From Avidehalobacter sp964569265 (lineage in GTDB: Bacteria > Bacillota > Dehalobacteriia > UBA4068 > UBA4997): 64,000 bases of DNA. The DNA lies in contig CAZMTO010000002.1 of the NCBI GenBank assembly GCA_964569265.1, positions 34,749 through 98,748 on the forward strand, read 5' to 3'. The notes under the pieces were generated by a model. The model was not told the DNA's origin and did not search any database. It saw only the letters and a list, made by a program, of their open reading frames with translations. Within the stretch, counting starts at the first letter, position 1; every line of letters starts with the position of its first letter. Below, piece by piece: positions 49,675-59,174 of this stretch. Made by a program: the position numbers and the translations under genes.

Positions 49675-52422
49675 ATGGATTACGGAAAGACGCTTAATCT
49701 GCCCAGTACGGAATTTCCGATGCGCGGTAATTTACCGCAGCGGGAGCCGGAAACCTTAAAAATGTGGCAGGAAATGGACATCTATAATAAGGTAGAGGAA
49801 GCCAATGCCGGCAAGCCCACCTTTATTTTGCACGACGGCCCGCCCTATGCCAACGGCAATATTCACACCGGGCACGTGCTTAATAAGGTGTTAAAAGATA
49901 TTATTGTAAAGTACAAAAGTATGTCGGGCTATGATGCACCCTATGTGCCCGGCTGGGATACTCACGGCCTGCCGATTGAGCAACGTGCCATTAAGGAGCT
50001 GGGGATTAACCACCACAGCGAAGATAAAGCGGCTTTTCGCGCTAAGTGTGAGGAATTTGCCCTGGGTTTTGTAGATACTCAGCGTGAGCAGTTTAAGCGC
50101 CTTGGTGTGCGTGCCGACTGGGATAATCCCTACATAACCCTGAAAAAGGAATTTGAAGCGGCACAGATTGGCGTTTTTGGCGAAATGGCTAAAAAAGGCT
50201 ATATCTACAAGGGTAAAAAGCCGGTTTACTGGTGTGCCGATTGTGAAACCGCATTGGCCGAGGCCGAAGTTGAATATGCCGATGTTAAAAGCCCGGCTAT
50301 TTATGTAAAATTCCCGGTGGCTGATGGCAAAGGCAAGGTTGCCGAAGAAGAAGTAAGCTTTGTTATTTGGACAACTACCCCGTGGACAATACCCGCTAAC
50401 CTGGCAATTTGTATCCACGCGGATTATGTGTATGTGCTGGCCGATGTGGACGGACAGAAGCTGGTTATGGCCAAAGAACTGCTGGGTAAAACCTGCAAAG
50501 AGATTGGTGCCGAAAGCTGGGCTATTTTGCAGGAATTTAAGGGCGCCGAGCTGGAAGGCATTGTGTGCCGCCACCCGCTGATTGACCGCCCGTCGGTGGT
50601 TATTTTGGGTGACCACGTTACGCTGGATGCCGGCTGCGGCTGCGTACATACTGCACCGGGCCACGGCGTTGATGACTTTGAGGTTGGCCAAAAGTACGGT
50701 TTGGATATACTTTCTCCGGTGGACAACACCGGCCACTTTACTGCCGAAGCCGGTAAGTATGAGGGTATGGAGATAAACGAGGGCGGCAAGCAGGTGGTAA
50801 AAGACCTTGAGGAGTGCGGCGCACTGCTGAAGATGCAGTGGATAACCCACAGCTACCCGCACTGCTGGCGCTGCAAGCACCCCATTATCTTCCGTGCTAC
50901 CGAACAGTGGTTCTGCTCGATTGACGGCTTTCGTGAAAAGGCGCTGGCTGAGATCGACAAGGTGCAGTGGATACCGGCATGGGGCCACGACCGTATTTAC
51001 AATATGATTAAAGACCGTTCCGACTGGTGTATATCGCGTCAGCGCACCTGGGGCGTGCCGATACCGATTTTTTACTGCAAGGATTGCGGTAAGGAAATTA
51101 TTACCGATGAAACTATCAGCCATATTCAGCAGTTGTTTGCCGAACACGGCTCTAACATATGGTTTGAAAAAGAAGCTGCCGAGCTGATACCGCAGGGCTT
51201 AACCTGCGAATGTGGCTGTCACGAATTCCGCAAGGAAACCGATATTATGGATGTTTGGTTTGACAGCGGCAGCAGCCATGTGGCTGTTTTGGAGCAGCGC
51301 GATAACCTTAGCTGGCCGGCTGATTTGTACCTTGAGGGCAGCGACCAGCACCGCGGCTGGTTTAATTCCAGCCTTAACATTGGTGTGGCAACACGCGGCG
51401 CTGCACCTTATAAGGCAGTTTTAACACACGGCTTTTTGGTAGATGAAAAAGGCCGCAAGATGAGTAAATCGCTGGGCAACGTGGTAGACCCGCTGGATAT
51501 TATCAACAAGATGGGCGCAGATGTGCTGCGTTTGTGGGTAAGTTCGGCAGATTATCGCAGTGACTTGGCTATCAGTAACGGTATTTTAAAGCAGGTAAGC
51601 GAAACCTACCGCAAAATACGCAACACGGCCCGTTTCCTGCTGTCTAATCTGTATGATTTTGACCCGGCAGAAAATATGCTGCCCTATGACGAGCTGCGCG
51701 AGGTAGACCGCTGGATGCTGCACCGTCTGCAAAAGCTGATTGAGCGCACAATAAACGCTTATGATGCATACGAATTCCACACGGTATATCACGCTATTCA
51801 CCACTTCTGCGTGGTAGAAATGAGCAACCTTTATTTGGATATTACCAAGGATACGCTGTATTCTGAGCTGCCGGAGGACAAGGCACGCCGTTCGGTGCAA
51901 ACCGTTATGTACCGCATTTTAGACGCACTGGTGCGCCTGATAACCCCGATACTGGCTTTTACATCCGAAGAAATTTACCGCTATATACCCAAGGCTGCCG
52001 ATGCCCCGGTAAGTGTTCAGTTGCTGCAAATGCCCAAGGTAGACCCGGCGTTTGTTGACGATGCACTTGACGAAAAATGGCAGAAGCTGGCGGCTGTTAA
52101 AGAGCAGGTCGCCGGTGTGCTGGAGATTGCCCGTCAGAACAAGGAGATCGGCCATTCTCTGGATGCAAGCGTTACCATTGCGGCCGACGGCGACGAATAT
52201 GAATTGCTGGCCGGCAATAAAGAAATGCTGACCAAGCTGTTTATTGTGTCGCAGTGCGAGGTTGTAAAGGGCGAGGGCGAAATGACGATAAGCGTTAGCC
52301 CGGCCAAGGGTGAAAAATGCTGCCGCTGCTGGATTTACAGCGAAGAAGCCGACGAAAACGGCCTGTGCCCGCGTTGTCACGGTGTGGTTGCACAACTGCC
52401 CATAGAGGCAACAGAGGAATAA
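49675..52422 (+). CDS. ileS: Isoleucyl-tRNA synthetase
   Basis: The 915-residue class I enzyme shows HIGH as GNIHTGH in LHDGPPYANGNIHTGHVLNK, the editing domain motif TTPWTIPANL, WFDSGSSHVAVLE, KMSKS in GRKMSKSLGNVVDP, and a C-terminal zinc finger KCCRCWIYSEE with LCPRCH. The bacterial length and zinc finger mark the common bacterial form. AAGGAGAG precedes ATG 49675. There are only 77 bp upstream and no T-box. In Bacillus ylmH and divIVA separate yggT from ileS; both are missing here. Confidence 0.98.
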   Translation: MDYGKTLNLPSTEFPMRGNLPQREPETLKMWQEMDIYNKVEEANAGKPTFILHDGPPYANGNIHTGHVLNKVLKDIIVKYKSMSGYDAPYVPGWDTHGLPIEQRAIKELGINHHSEDKAAFRAKCEEFALGFVDTQREQFKRLGVRADWDNPYITLKKEFEAAQIGVFGEMAKKGYIYKGKKPVYWCADCETALAEAEVEYADVKSPAIYVKFPVADGKGKVAEEEVSFVIWTTTPWTIPANLAICIHADYVYVLADVDGQKLVMAKELLGKTCKEIGAESWAILQEFKGAELEGIVCRHPLIDRPSVVILGDHVTLDAGCGCVHTAPGHGVDDFEVGQKYGLDILSPVDNTGHFTAEAGKYEGMEINEGGKQVVKDLEECGALLKMQWITHSYPHCWRCKHPIIFRATEQWFCSIDGFREKALAEIDKVQWIPAWGHDRIYNMIKDRSDWCISRQRTWGVPIPIFYCKDCGKEIITDETISHIQQLFAEHGSNIWFEKEAAELIPQGLTCECGCHEFRKETDIMDVWFDSGSSHVAVLEQRDNLSWPADLYLEGSDQHRGWFNSSLNIGVATRGAAPYKAVLTHGFLVDEKGRKMSKSLGNVVDPLDIINKMGADVLRLWVSSADYRSDLAISNGILKQVSETYRKIRNTARFLLSNLYDFDPAENMLPYDELREVDRWMLHRLQKLIERTINAYDAYEFHTVYHAIHHFCVVEMSNLYLDITKDTLYSELPEDKARRSVQTVMYRILDALVRLITPILAFTSEEIYRYIPKAADAPVSVQLLQMPKVDPAFVDDALDEKWQKLAAVKEQVAGVLEIARQNKEIGHSLDASVTIAADGDEYELLAGNKEMLTKLFIVSQCEVVKGEGEMTISVSPAKGEKCCRCWIYSEEADENGLCPRCHGVVAQLPIEATEE

Positions 52423-52492
52423 AACAGGCACAAAATATAAATGTGGTTTGTAGATACAAGTTGTAAAGCGAATTTTTAGGAGGCAAAAATAA

Positions 52493-53494
52493 ATGTTGGC
52501 AGATTTTAAGTTTCCGGATAGAGCAATGTTAGACAGCTTTGTTGGTAAGGACATTTTGGGCGCGCCGCAGTTTTCTAAAGAGGAGATGGAAGCGGTGCTG
52601 GGCGTAGCTGCTTTTTATGAACAGGCTTTGCGTGACGGCAAGCGCCTGTGGGATATGGACGGCAGAGTTATGGCCGCGCTGTTTTTTGAACCTTCGACCC
52701 GCACACGGTTGTCTTTTGAAACGGCAATGCACCGTTTGGGCGGCCGGGTTATTACGCTGGCTGAATCTCCGGAAAACCAGATTGGCTCGACATCTAAAGG
52801 TGAAACTGTACACGATACCATTAAAATGGTAAACAATTATGCCGATGTTATTGTTATGCGCAGCCCCCGTACCGGTGATGCGCAGATTGCGGCGGCAGCA
52901 GCAACCCACCCGGTTATAAACGCCGGTGACGGCGCGGGGCAGCACCCCAGCCAGGCTCTGCTGGATATGTATACCATTGTTAAGGAAAAAGGCAACCCCG
53001 AGGGTTTAACGGTGGCTATGATAGGTGACCTTAAATATGGCCGCACGGTACATTCTCTGGTAGAATTTTTGAAGTATTACAAGTGCCGTTTGGTGCTGGC
53101 CAGCCCGCAGGAGCTGGCTATGCCCGCCGATATTGTGCAAAAGCTGCGTGACGGCGGCATAGAGGTTGAGATAAGAGAGGGCATTGACGCTGCGGTTAAG
53201 GATGCCGACATTATTTATATGACACGCGTACAAAAAGAACGTTTTGCTGATTTGGCCGAATACGAAGCGGTTAAAGATGCCTACCTGATGACTGCCGAAA
53301 CGGTTTCTCACTTTAAGGAGGGGGCAATTATTATGCACGCCCTGCCGCGTGTTAACGAGATTGCTCTGGAGGTTGACGATTACCCGGGTGCGGCATATTT
53401 CCGTCAGGCCGGCAACGGTTTGTTTGTACGTATGGCTTTGATTGCGTTGGTTGCGGGGAGAGTGTTAGGGGCTGACAAGCCGGACTGGGCTTAA
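52493..53494 (+). CDS. pyrB: Aspartate carbamoyltransferase catalytic chain
   Basis: The 333-residue enzyme performs the committed step of pyrimidine synthesis. The carbamoyl-phosphate site is FFEPSTRTRLSFETAMHRLG, then SSTSKGET-like STSKGETVHDT, HPSQALLDMYTI, and aspartate-binding MIGDLKYGRTVHSL and HALPRVNEIALEV. AGGAGG is upstream. No pyrI or other pyr gene is near. Confidence 0.97.
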   Translation: MLADFKFPDRAMLDSFVGKDILGAPQFSKEEMEAVLGVAAFYEQALRDGKRLWDMDGRVMAALFFEPSTRTRLSFETAMHRLGGRVITLAESPENQIGSTSKGETVHDTIKMVNNYADVIVMRSPRTGDAQIAAAAATHPVINAGDGAGQHPSQALLDMYTIVKEKGNPEGLTVAMIGDLKYGRTVHSLVEFLKYYKCRLVLASPQELAMPADIVQKLRDGGIEVEIREGIDAAVKDADIIYMTRVQKERFADLAEYEAVKDAYLMTAETVSHFKEGAIIMHALPRVNEIALEVDDYPGAAYFRQAGNGLFVRMALIALVAGRVLGADKPDWA

Positions 53495-53504
53495 TGTAAA
53501 AAGC

Positions 53505-53596
53505 TCAATAGCACCCCATTTGCTGTGTTGTGCTTGCATATGGGGTACATTTGCAATTACTTGGGTTTGGTACACAACCTTGCTTGCGTAACCCTG
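53505..53596 (+). repeat. Degenerate copy of the nrdD-leader hairpin element
   Basis: CAATAGCACCCCATTTGCTG then TGTT (from 53505) matches the left end of the nrdD array units at 20 of 24 positions. The right edge CTTGCGTAACCCTG resembles CTTGCGACCCTG of unit 1. The interior has ACCCCAT/ATGGGGT. A shared 15-mer AAAAAGCCGCGCCGC follows (53597-53611); it is also present inside the array region (47619-47633). It lies just after pyrB. Confidence 0.55.
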
Positions 53597-53681
53597 AAAA
53601 AGCCGCGCCGCAGGGCGTATACAGGGCGGTGGCATTTATGTTGCCGCCTGCATAAGATACATAAAAAAAGAGGTTTATAAA

Positions 53682-54059
53682 ATGCTAAAAGGCTGTTTGC
53701 TGGTGGGGCTTGGCGGCGCGGCTGGTTCTATGCTGCGCTATATGCTGGGCTTTTTGCCGGTATACACATTGTTCCCGATAATTACGTTTGCCATAAACAT
53801 TGCCGCTGCTGTTATTATGGGCTTTGTTACGGTGTGGCTGGATATGCGGGTCGGCGGCAGCGGTGAGCTTAGCTTGCTGCTTAGAACCGGCTTTTGCGGT
53901 GGCTTTTCTACATTATCGGCGTTATCGTTAGAGGTTGTGAAGCTGGGGCAAACGCACCACCCTGTTATGGGCATAGCTTATGCAATGCTTACCTTAATGC
54001 TGTGCCTTATAGGCATAATGGTCGGAGAATATCTGGCAATGTCGATGAAAACAGCTTAA
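53682..54059 (+). CDS. crcB: Fluoride channel CrcB (Fluc)
   Basis: The 125-residue four-helix membrane protein exports fluoride as a dimer. It has GLGGAAGSMLRYMLGFLP, ITFAINIAAAVIMGF and LRTGFCGGFSTLSALSLEVV, with the conserved F-S-T. A single gene here implies a homodimer. No fluoride riboswitch was found upstream. Confidence 0.93.
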   Translation: MLKGCLLVGLGGAAGSMLRYMLGFLPVYTLFPIITFAINIAAAVIMGFVTVWLDMRVGGSGELSLLLRTGFCGGFSTLSALSLEVVKLGQTHHPVMGIAYAMLTLMLCLIGIMVGEYLAMSMKTA

Positions 54060-54076
54060 ATTTACAGGCAACTTAT

Positions 54077-54105
54077 ACCCCCGGCCATTGGGCTGGGGGT
54101 TTTTA
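54077..54105 (+). terminator. Rho-independent terminator after crcB
   Basis: A 10-bp stem (ACCCCCGGCC/GGGCTGGGGGT with one G-T pair), a 4-nt loop and a T run. Confidence 0.9.
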
Positions 54106-54190
54106 TTTTTGCAGCAATGGCTTATACACCAAATATTGTGGCTAATGGCGACAAATAGCGTAATTTACCGCAAAATGTCGGCCAAAACAC

Positions 54191-54219
54191 TTGCCTTTTA
54201 GCTATATTTGGGGTATAAT
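54191..54219 (+). promoter_or_regulatory. Promoter of gyrB-gyrA
   Basis: TTGCCT (54191-54196), a 17-bp spacer and TATAAT (54214-54219). A leader of about 150 nt follows before the GTG. It contains small GC-rich inverted repeats (for example GCGGC/GCCGC) but no recognised regulatory RNA. Confidence 0.75.
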
Positions 54220-54372
54220 AAATAAGATAGGGGGGCAAATGTTGGGCAGCGGCCAAACCGCCGCCTGCAAAGCGGCTTTTAAGGCCATTTTAATAGGCTT
54301 AAAGGTACGCCTGCCCCGGTGCATATATATCTCTACATAGTAAAGTTTTTTCAGTAAGGAGGGCTGAAAACA

Positions 54373-56484
54373 GTGGCTAAATCCTTTGATAAAAAGCAGA
54401 AAAAAACTGACAATTTATTAGACGCGGTGATGCCTGCCGAGGAAGCACCCGAAGTTTTGGCTGATGCGGTGCAGGACGATGCTGCACCTGCCGCAGCAGG
54501 GCTGACCGATGATATGACAAGCAGCGGTGCCGAAATTGAGGGCGATGAGATTCAGGTAGCTGATACTCAGCCGGATGCCGATGAGTATGATGCCGATAAA
54601 ATTCAGATTTTGGAGGGGTTAGAGGCTGTACGCCGCCGCCCCGGTATGTATATCGGTTCTACCAGCAGCAGGGGCCTGCACCATTTGGTGTACGAAATTG
54701 TCGATAACAGTATTGACGAAACCCTGGCCGGTTTTTGTGATACCATTACGGTGCAGTTGCATACCGACGGTAGCTGTACGGTAATTGATAACGGCCGTGG
54801 TATACCGGTGGATATTCACGAGAAAACCGGCAAACCCGCAGTAGAAGCGGCACTTACTATGCTGCACGCCGGCGGTAAATTCGGTGCCGGTGGCTACAAG
54901 GTGTCCGGTGGTTTGCACGGCGTTGGTTTGTCGGTAGTAAACGCATTGTCGGAATGGTTGAAGGTGGAAATTTACCGCAACGGCCACATTTATACGCAAA
55001 ATTATGCGCGCGGCAAGGTTATGAGCGACCTGATGATTGTCGGTGATACCGATAAAACCGGTACGGCGGTAACCTTTAAGCCGGATGGCCTGATTTTTAC
55101 CGAAACGCTGGATTTTAGCACTGATATTTTGGCTAACCGTTTGCGTGAGCTTTCGTTTTTAAACCGCAATGTAACCATAATTTTAGAGGATGAGCGTGAG
55201 GGCGGCAGCCGTTCGGTTTGGCACCACGAAGGCGGTATTGCCGATTTTGTGGCGTATTTAAACAAAAACAAAGAGGCTATACACCCGGTATTGTATTTTC
55301 AGGGTGAGCAGGACGATGTGCTGGTGGAAATTGCCCTGCAATACAACGACGGTTATACCGAAAACATTGCATCTTATACCAACAACATCCATACGGTGGA
55401 AGGCGGCACCCACGAGCTGGGCTTTAAAACGGCACTTACCCGTGTGGTAAATGATTACGCCCGTAAATTTAACTTTTTAAAGGATAAAGACGCTAAACTT
55501 TCCGGTGATGACGTGCGCGAGGGTTTGGCGGCGGTTATAAGCGTAAAGGTGCGCGAGCCGCAGTTTGAGGGCCAGACTAAAACCAAGCTGGGCAACAGCG
55601 AAGTTAAGGGCATTTGTGACCGTATTCTGGCAGATTCTTTGGCCAGCTATTTAGAGGAAAACCCGCAAAAGGCCAAGCTGATAATTGATAAAACCGTGCG
55701 TGCTGCCCGTGCCCGCGAGGCTGCCCGCAAAGCCAGAGAGCTTACACGTAAGCAAAACGTGCTGGAAAAAACATCGCTGCCCGGCAAATTGGCCGATTGT
55801 TCGATAAAAGACCCGGCGTTTTCTGAGCTGTATTTGGTCGAGGGTGATTCCGCAGGTGGTTCTGCCAAGCAGGGCCGAGACCGGCGGACGCAGGCGGTGC
55901 TGCCGCTGCGCGGTAAAATTTTGAACGTGGAAAAAGCCCGTTTAGACCGGATACTTTCCAGCGAAGAAATTAAAAATATGATAACGGCTATGGGTACAGG
56001 CATCAGCGGCGATTTTGATATTACCAAGGCGCGTTATCACAAGGTTATTATTATGACCGATGCCGACGTTGACGGCGCCCATATTATGACGTTGCTGCTG
56101 ACGTTCTTCTTCCGCTATATGCCGCAGCTTATTGAACACGGCTATGTGTATGTGGCACAGCCGCCGCTGTTTGGCGTAAAGCCCAAGCACGGTAAAAATA
56201 AGGAAACCACCTATGTTTATGACGAAGTAATGTTAGACCGTTACTTTATGGATAAAAAGCGCGAAAATTATTCTATTCAGCGGTATAAAGGCTTGGGCGA
56301 AATGAACGAGGACGAGCTTTGGGATACCACGATGAACCCGGAAAACCGGACGCTTGTGCAGGTTACCATTGATGACGCGATTTATGCGGACGAAACTTTT
56401 TCTATGCTGATGGGTGACCAGGTTGGCCCGCGCCGCGAATTTATTGAAAGTAATGCGCAATATGTTGATGATCTGGATATTTAA
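54373..56484 (+). CDS. gyrB: DNA gyrase subunit B with long acidic N-terminal extension
   Basis: The 703-residue ATPase subunit of gyrase has its conserved start YDADKIQILEGLEAVRRRPG (with MYIG) only at about residue 75, whereas usual GyrB has about 8 residues before it. The extra segment is Ala/Asp/Glu rich and probably disordered. ATP site: DNSIDE, DNGRGIPVDIHEKTGKPAVE, GGLHGVGLSVVNALS. TOPRIM: YLVEGDSAGGSAKQGRDRRT and IIMTDADVDGAHI. The GTG start has AAGGAGGG upstream. gyrA follows after 17 nt. Confidence 0.95.
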   Translation: MAKSFDKKQKKTDNLLDAVMPAEEAPEVLADAVQDDAAPAAAGLTDDMTSSGAEIEGDEIQVADTQPDADEYDADKIQILEGLEAVRRRPGMYIGSTSSRGLHHLVYEIVDNSIDETLAGFCDTITVQLHTDGSCTVIDNGRGIPVDIHEKTGKPAVEAALTMLHAGGKFGAGGYKVSGGLHGVGLSVVNALSEWLKVEIYRNGHIYTQNYARGKVMSDLMIVGDTDKTGTAVTFKPDGLIFTETLDFSTDILANRLRELSFLNRNVTIILEDEREGGSRSVWHHEGGIADFVAYLNKNKEAIHPVLYFQGEQDDVLVEIALQYNDGYTENIASYTNNIHTVEGGTHELGFKTALTRVVNDYARKFNFLKDKDAKLSGDDVREGLAAVISVKVREPQFEGQTKTKLGNSEVKGICDRILADSLASYLEENPQKAKLIIDKTVRAARAREAARKARELTRKQNVLEKTSLPGKLADCSIKDPAFSELYLVEGDSAGGSAKQGRDRRTQAVLPLRGKILNVEKARLDRILSSEEIKNMITAMGTGISGDFDITKARYHKVIIMTDADVDGAHIMTLLLTFFFRYMPQLIEHGYVYVAQPPLFGVKPKHGKNKETTYVYDEVMLDRYFMDKKRENYSIQRYKGLGEMNEDELWDTTMNPENRTLVQVTIDDAIYADETFSMLMGDQVGPRREFIESNAQYVDDLDI

Positions 56485-56501
56485 GAAAGGGGGAGAGCAG
56501 C

Positions 56502-59102
56502 TTGAGCGAAATTTATAATGACGGCAACATCAGAAAAAGTGAAATAAGCAAGGAGATGCGCTCGGCCTACCTTAGATATTCGATGAGCGTAATTGTGGGG
56601 CGTGCCCTGCCCGATGTTCGCGACGGCCTTAAACCGGTACACCGCCGTATTTTATACGGTATGTATGAACAGGGTGTAACGCCGGACAAGCCGTATAAAA
56701 AGTCGGCACGTTCGGTGGGTGATATTATGGGTAAGTATCACCCCCACGGCGACAGCGCCATTTATGATTCGATGGTGCGTTTGGCGCAGGATTTTTCGAT
56801 GCGCTACCCGATGATTGACGGCCACGGCAACTTTGGTTCTATCGACGGCGATTCGGCGGCAGCAATGCGTTATACCGAAGCCCGCCTGGACAAGTTTGCG
56901 CTGGAAATGATGCGTGATATCGACAAAGATACCGTAGACTTTATGCCCAACTACGACGGCGAGGAGCAGGAGCCTGTGGTTTTGCCGGCCGTGGTGCCCA
57001 ACCTGCTGGTAAACGGATCCTCCGGTATTGCAGTTGGTATGGCTACCAATATACCGCCGCATAATTTGTCGGAGGTTGTAGACGGTATTTGTGCGCTGAT
57101 AGATAACCCGGATATTGAAGTGGATGAGCTGATACGCTACATTAAAGGGCCGGATTTTCCGACTGCCGGGCTTATTTTGGGCACCGATGGTATTAAAGAC
57201 GCTTACCGTACCGGGCGCGGTTCGATACGGATGCGGGCCAAAACCCACATTGAGGTTACGGCGCGCGGCAAACAGCGCATTGTTATAACCGAACTGCCGT
57301 ATCAGGTGAATAAGGCGCGGTTGATTGAGAAAATTGCCCAACTGGTGCGTGATAAGCAGTTGGAGGGCATTACCGAGCTGCGCGATGAAACCAGCCGTGA
57401 CGGTGTGCGCGTGGTTATTGAGCTTAAAGCCGATGTGGTGGCGCAGGTTATGCTTAACCGCCTGTATAAGCATACGCAGATGCAGGAAACCTTTGGCGCC
57501 ATTATGATTGCTTTGGTAGACGGTGTACCGCAAACGCTTAATCTTAAACAGATTTTGGAGTGCTATGTTAAGCACCAGAAGATAGTTGTTGAACGCCGCA
57601 GCCGTTTTGAGCTGGCTAAGGCGCAGGAGCGTGCCCACATTTTAGAGGGCTTAAAAATAGCCATTGACTACATTGACGAGGTTGTGGCTACCATACGCAA
57701 CGCCGCCAACCCGGAAGAAGCACGCACGGCTTTAATGGAACGCTTTGGGTTATCTTTTAAGCAGGCCAGTGCTATTTTAGAGATGCGCCTGCGGGCACTT
57801 ACCGGTTTGGAACATGGCAAAATTGATGCCGAATATGCCGAACTGATAAAGACTATTGCCTATTTGGAACAGGTGCTTGCCAGCGAGAGAATGGTGCTGG
57901 GCATTATTAAAGAGCAGCTTGTAGGCTTGAAAAATAAATTTGGTGATGCGCGGCGCACTACTATTGTGGGCGACGAGGGCGAGATGAACGATGAAGACCT
58001 TATTGCGCAGGAGGATATGGTAATTACGATATCTCACACCGGGTATATTAAGCGCCTTAACCTTAACACCTACCGCCAGCAGCGGCGCGGCGGGCGCGGC
58101 ATAACCGGTATGACCACGCGCGATGAAGATTTTGTGGAGCAGATGTTTATTGCCTCTACCCACGATTACCTGCTGATATTTACTAACCGTGGGCGGTGCT
58201 TCCGCTTAAAGGTACACGAGATACCGGAGGTTGGCCGCCAGGCGCGCGGTTCGGCGCTGGTAAACCTGCTGACTTTGGATGCCAACGAAAAGCTGCGCAC
58301 GGTTATACCGATAAAGAGCTTTGATCAGGGGGGCTATTTGGTAATGGCTACCCGCGGCGGTATTGTTAAAAAGACGGCGCTTGACCAGTATAACAGCCGC
58401 ACCAACGGTATTATTGCCCTGACAATGGACGATGATGATGACCTGATAGCCGTTATGCTGACTGATGGTAATTCTGACCTGATGCTTTCTACCGCGCAGG
58501 GCTTTGTTATCCGCTTTAGTGAAACTGACGTGCGGCCGATGGGACGTGTGGCGCGAGGTGTTCGCGGCATAACCCTTAATAACGGTGACCAACTGGTGGC
58601 TATGACTAAAGCCGAAGAACACAGCTATCTGCTGGTAGTGTCGGAAAACGGCTTTGGTAAACGCACCTTGCTTTCGTCGGAAAATTACCGGCGTATTGTG
58701 CGCGGCGGCAAGGGTGTGCATACCCTGCGCTGCAACGATAAAACCGGCCCGCTGGTTTGCGCTATGAACGTTAAAGAAGGCGACGAGCTGATGCTGATAA
58801 CCAGGGGCGGCATAATTATACGCATTAACACGGCGGATATTTCGGAGCAGGGGCGTATGACACAGGGCGTAACGCTGATAAACCTGGACGAAAACGACTG
58901 CGTTATGGATGTGGCCCGCGTTATGACCAAGGACGAGGGCAGCGGCAAAAAGGCAGCCAAAGCCGAGGCTGTTATGGCGGCGGAAGAAACCGAGCCGACA
59001 AAGCTTGCCCTGAAAAGCGAGATAGATGATGCGGCAGCAGAGGCACAGCAGATATCAATGCTGCTGGAGCGCGCTGAGGCTGACGCCAAAGACCGCGAAT
59101 AA
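56502..59102 (+). CDS. gyrA: DNA gyrase subunit A
   Basis: The 866-residue DNA-cutting subunit has an active-site Tyr in AAMRYTEARLDKFA. The GyrA-box QRRGGRG in the C-terminal wrapping domain (YRQQRRGGRGITGM) shows that it is gyrase, not topoisomerase IV. The quinolone region reads YHPHGDSAIYDSMVRLA, so the positions matching Ser83 and Asp87 of Escherichia coli are unchanged. An acidic, Ala-rich tail follows the pinwheel domain. It begins with TTG after AGAAAGGGGGAG. Confidence 0.98.
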   Translation: MSEIYNDGNIRKSEISKEMRSAYLRYSMSVIVGRALPDVRDGLKPVHRRILYGMYEQGVTPDKPYKKSARSVGDIMGKYHPHGDSAIYDSMVRLAQDFSMRYPMIDGHGNFGSIDGDSAAAMRYTEARLDKFALEMMRDIDKDTVDFMPNYDGEEQEPVVLPAVVPNLLVNGSSGIAVGMATNIPPHNLSEVVDGICALIDNPDIEVDELIRYIKGPDFPTAGLILGTDGIKDAYRTGRGSIRMRAKTHIEVTARGKQRIVITELPYQVNKARLIEKIAQLVRDKQLEGITELRDETSRDGVRVVIELKADVVAQVMLNRLYKHTQMQETFGAIMIALVDGVPQTLNLKQILECYVKHQKIVVERRSRFELAKAQERAHILEGLKIAIDYIDEVVATIRNAANPEEARTALMERFGLSFKQASAILEMRLRALTGLEHGKIDAEYAELIKTIAYLEQVLASERMVLGIIKEQLVGLKNKFGDARRTTIVGDEGEMNDEDLIAQEDMVITISHTGYIKRLNLNTYRQQRRGGRGITGMTTRDEDFVEQMFIASTHDYLLIFTNRGRCFRLKVHEIPEVGRQARGSALVNLLTLDANEKLRTVIPIKSFDQGGYLVMATRGGIVKKTALDQYNSRTNGIIALTMDDDDDLIAVMLTDGNSDLMLSTAQGFVIRFSETDVRPMGRVARGVRGITLNNGDQLVAMTKAEEHSYLLVVSENGFGKRTLLSSENYRRIVRGGKGVHTLRCNDKTGPLVCAMNVKEGDELMLITRGGIIIRINTADISEQGRMTQGVTLINLDENDCVMDVARVMTKDEGSGKKAAKAEAVMAAEETEPTKLALKSEIDDAAAEAQQISMLLERAEADAKDRE

Positions 59103-59116
59103 AATAAAGGCAAAAT

Positions 59117-59158
59117 AAAAACGCTTGCAGCCGCAATTACGGTTGTAAGCGTTTTTTT
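59117..59158. terminator. Bidirectional terminator between gyrA and flavodoxin gene
   Basis: AAAAACGCTTGCAGCCG pairs with CGGTTGTAAGCGTTTTT (two G-T pairs), with A and T runs on both sides, between converging genes. Confidence 0.92.
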
Positions 59159-59174
59159 TTGTGTTGTTTTTTGG

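Noticed and set aside
49891..51147. 418-codon minus-strand frame inside ileS
   Set aside because: It is antisense to ileS, without start signals or a recognisable domain.
53612..53681. Fluoride riboswitch before crcB
   Set aside because: A GC hairpin exists, but the conserved aptamer segments (GGCGAUGG-like start and CUCCUAC-like end) are absent.
56740..56800. Quinolone resistance substitution in GyrA
   Set aside because: The Ser83 and Asp87 equivalents in HPHGDSAIYD are unchanged.
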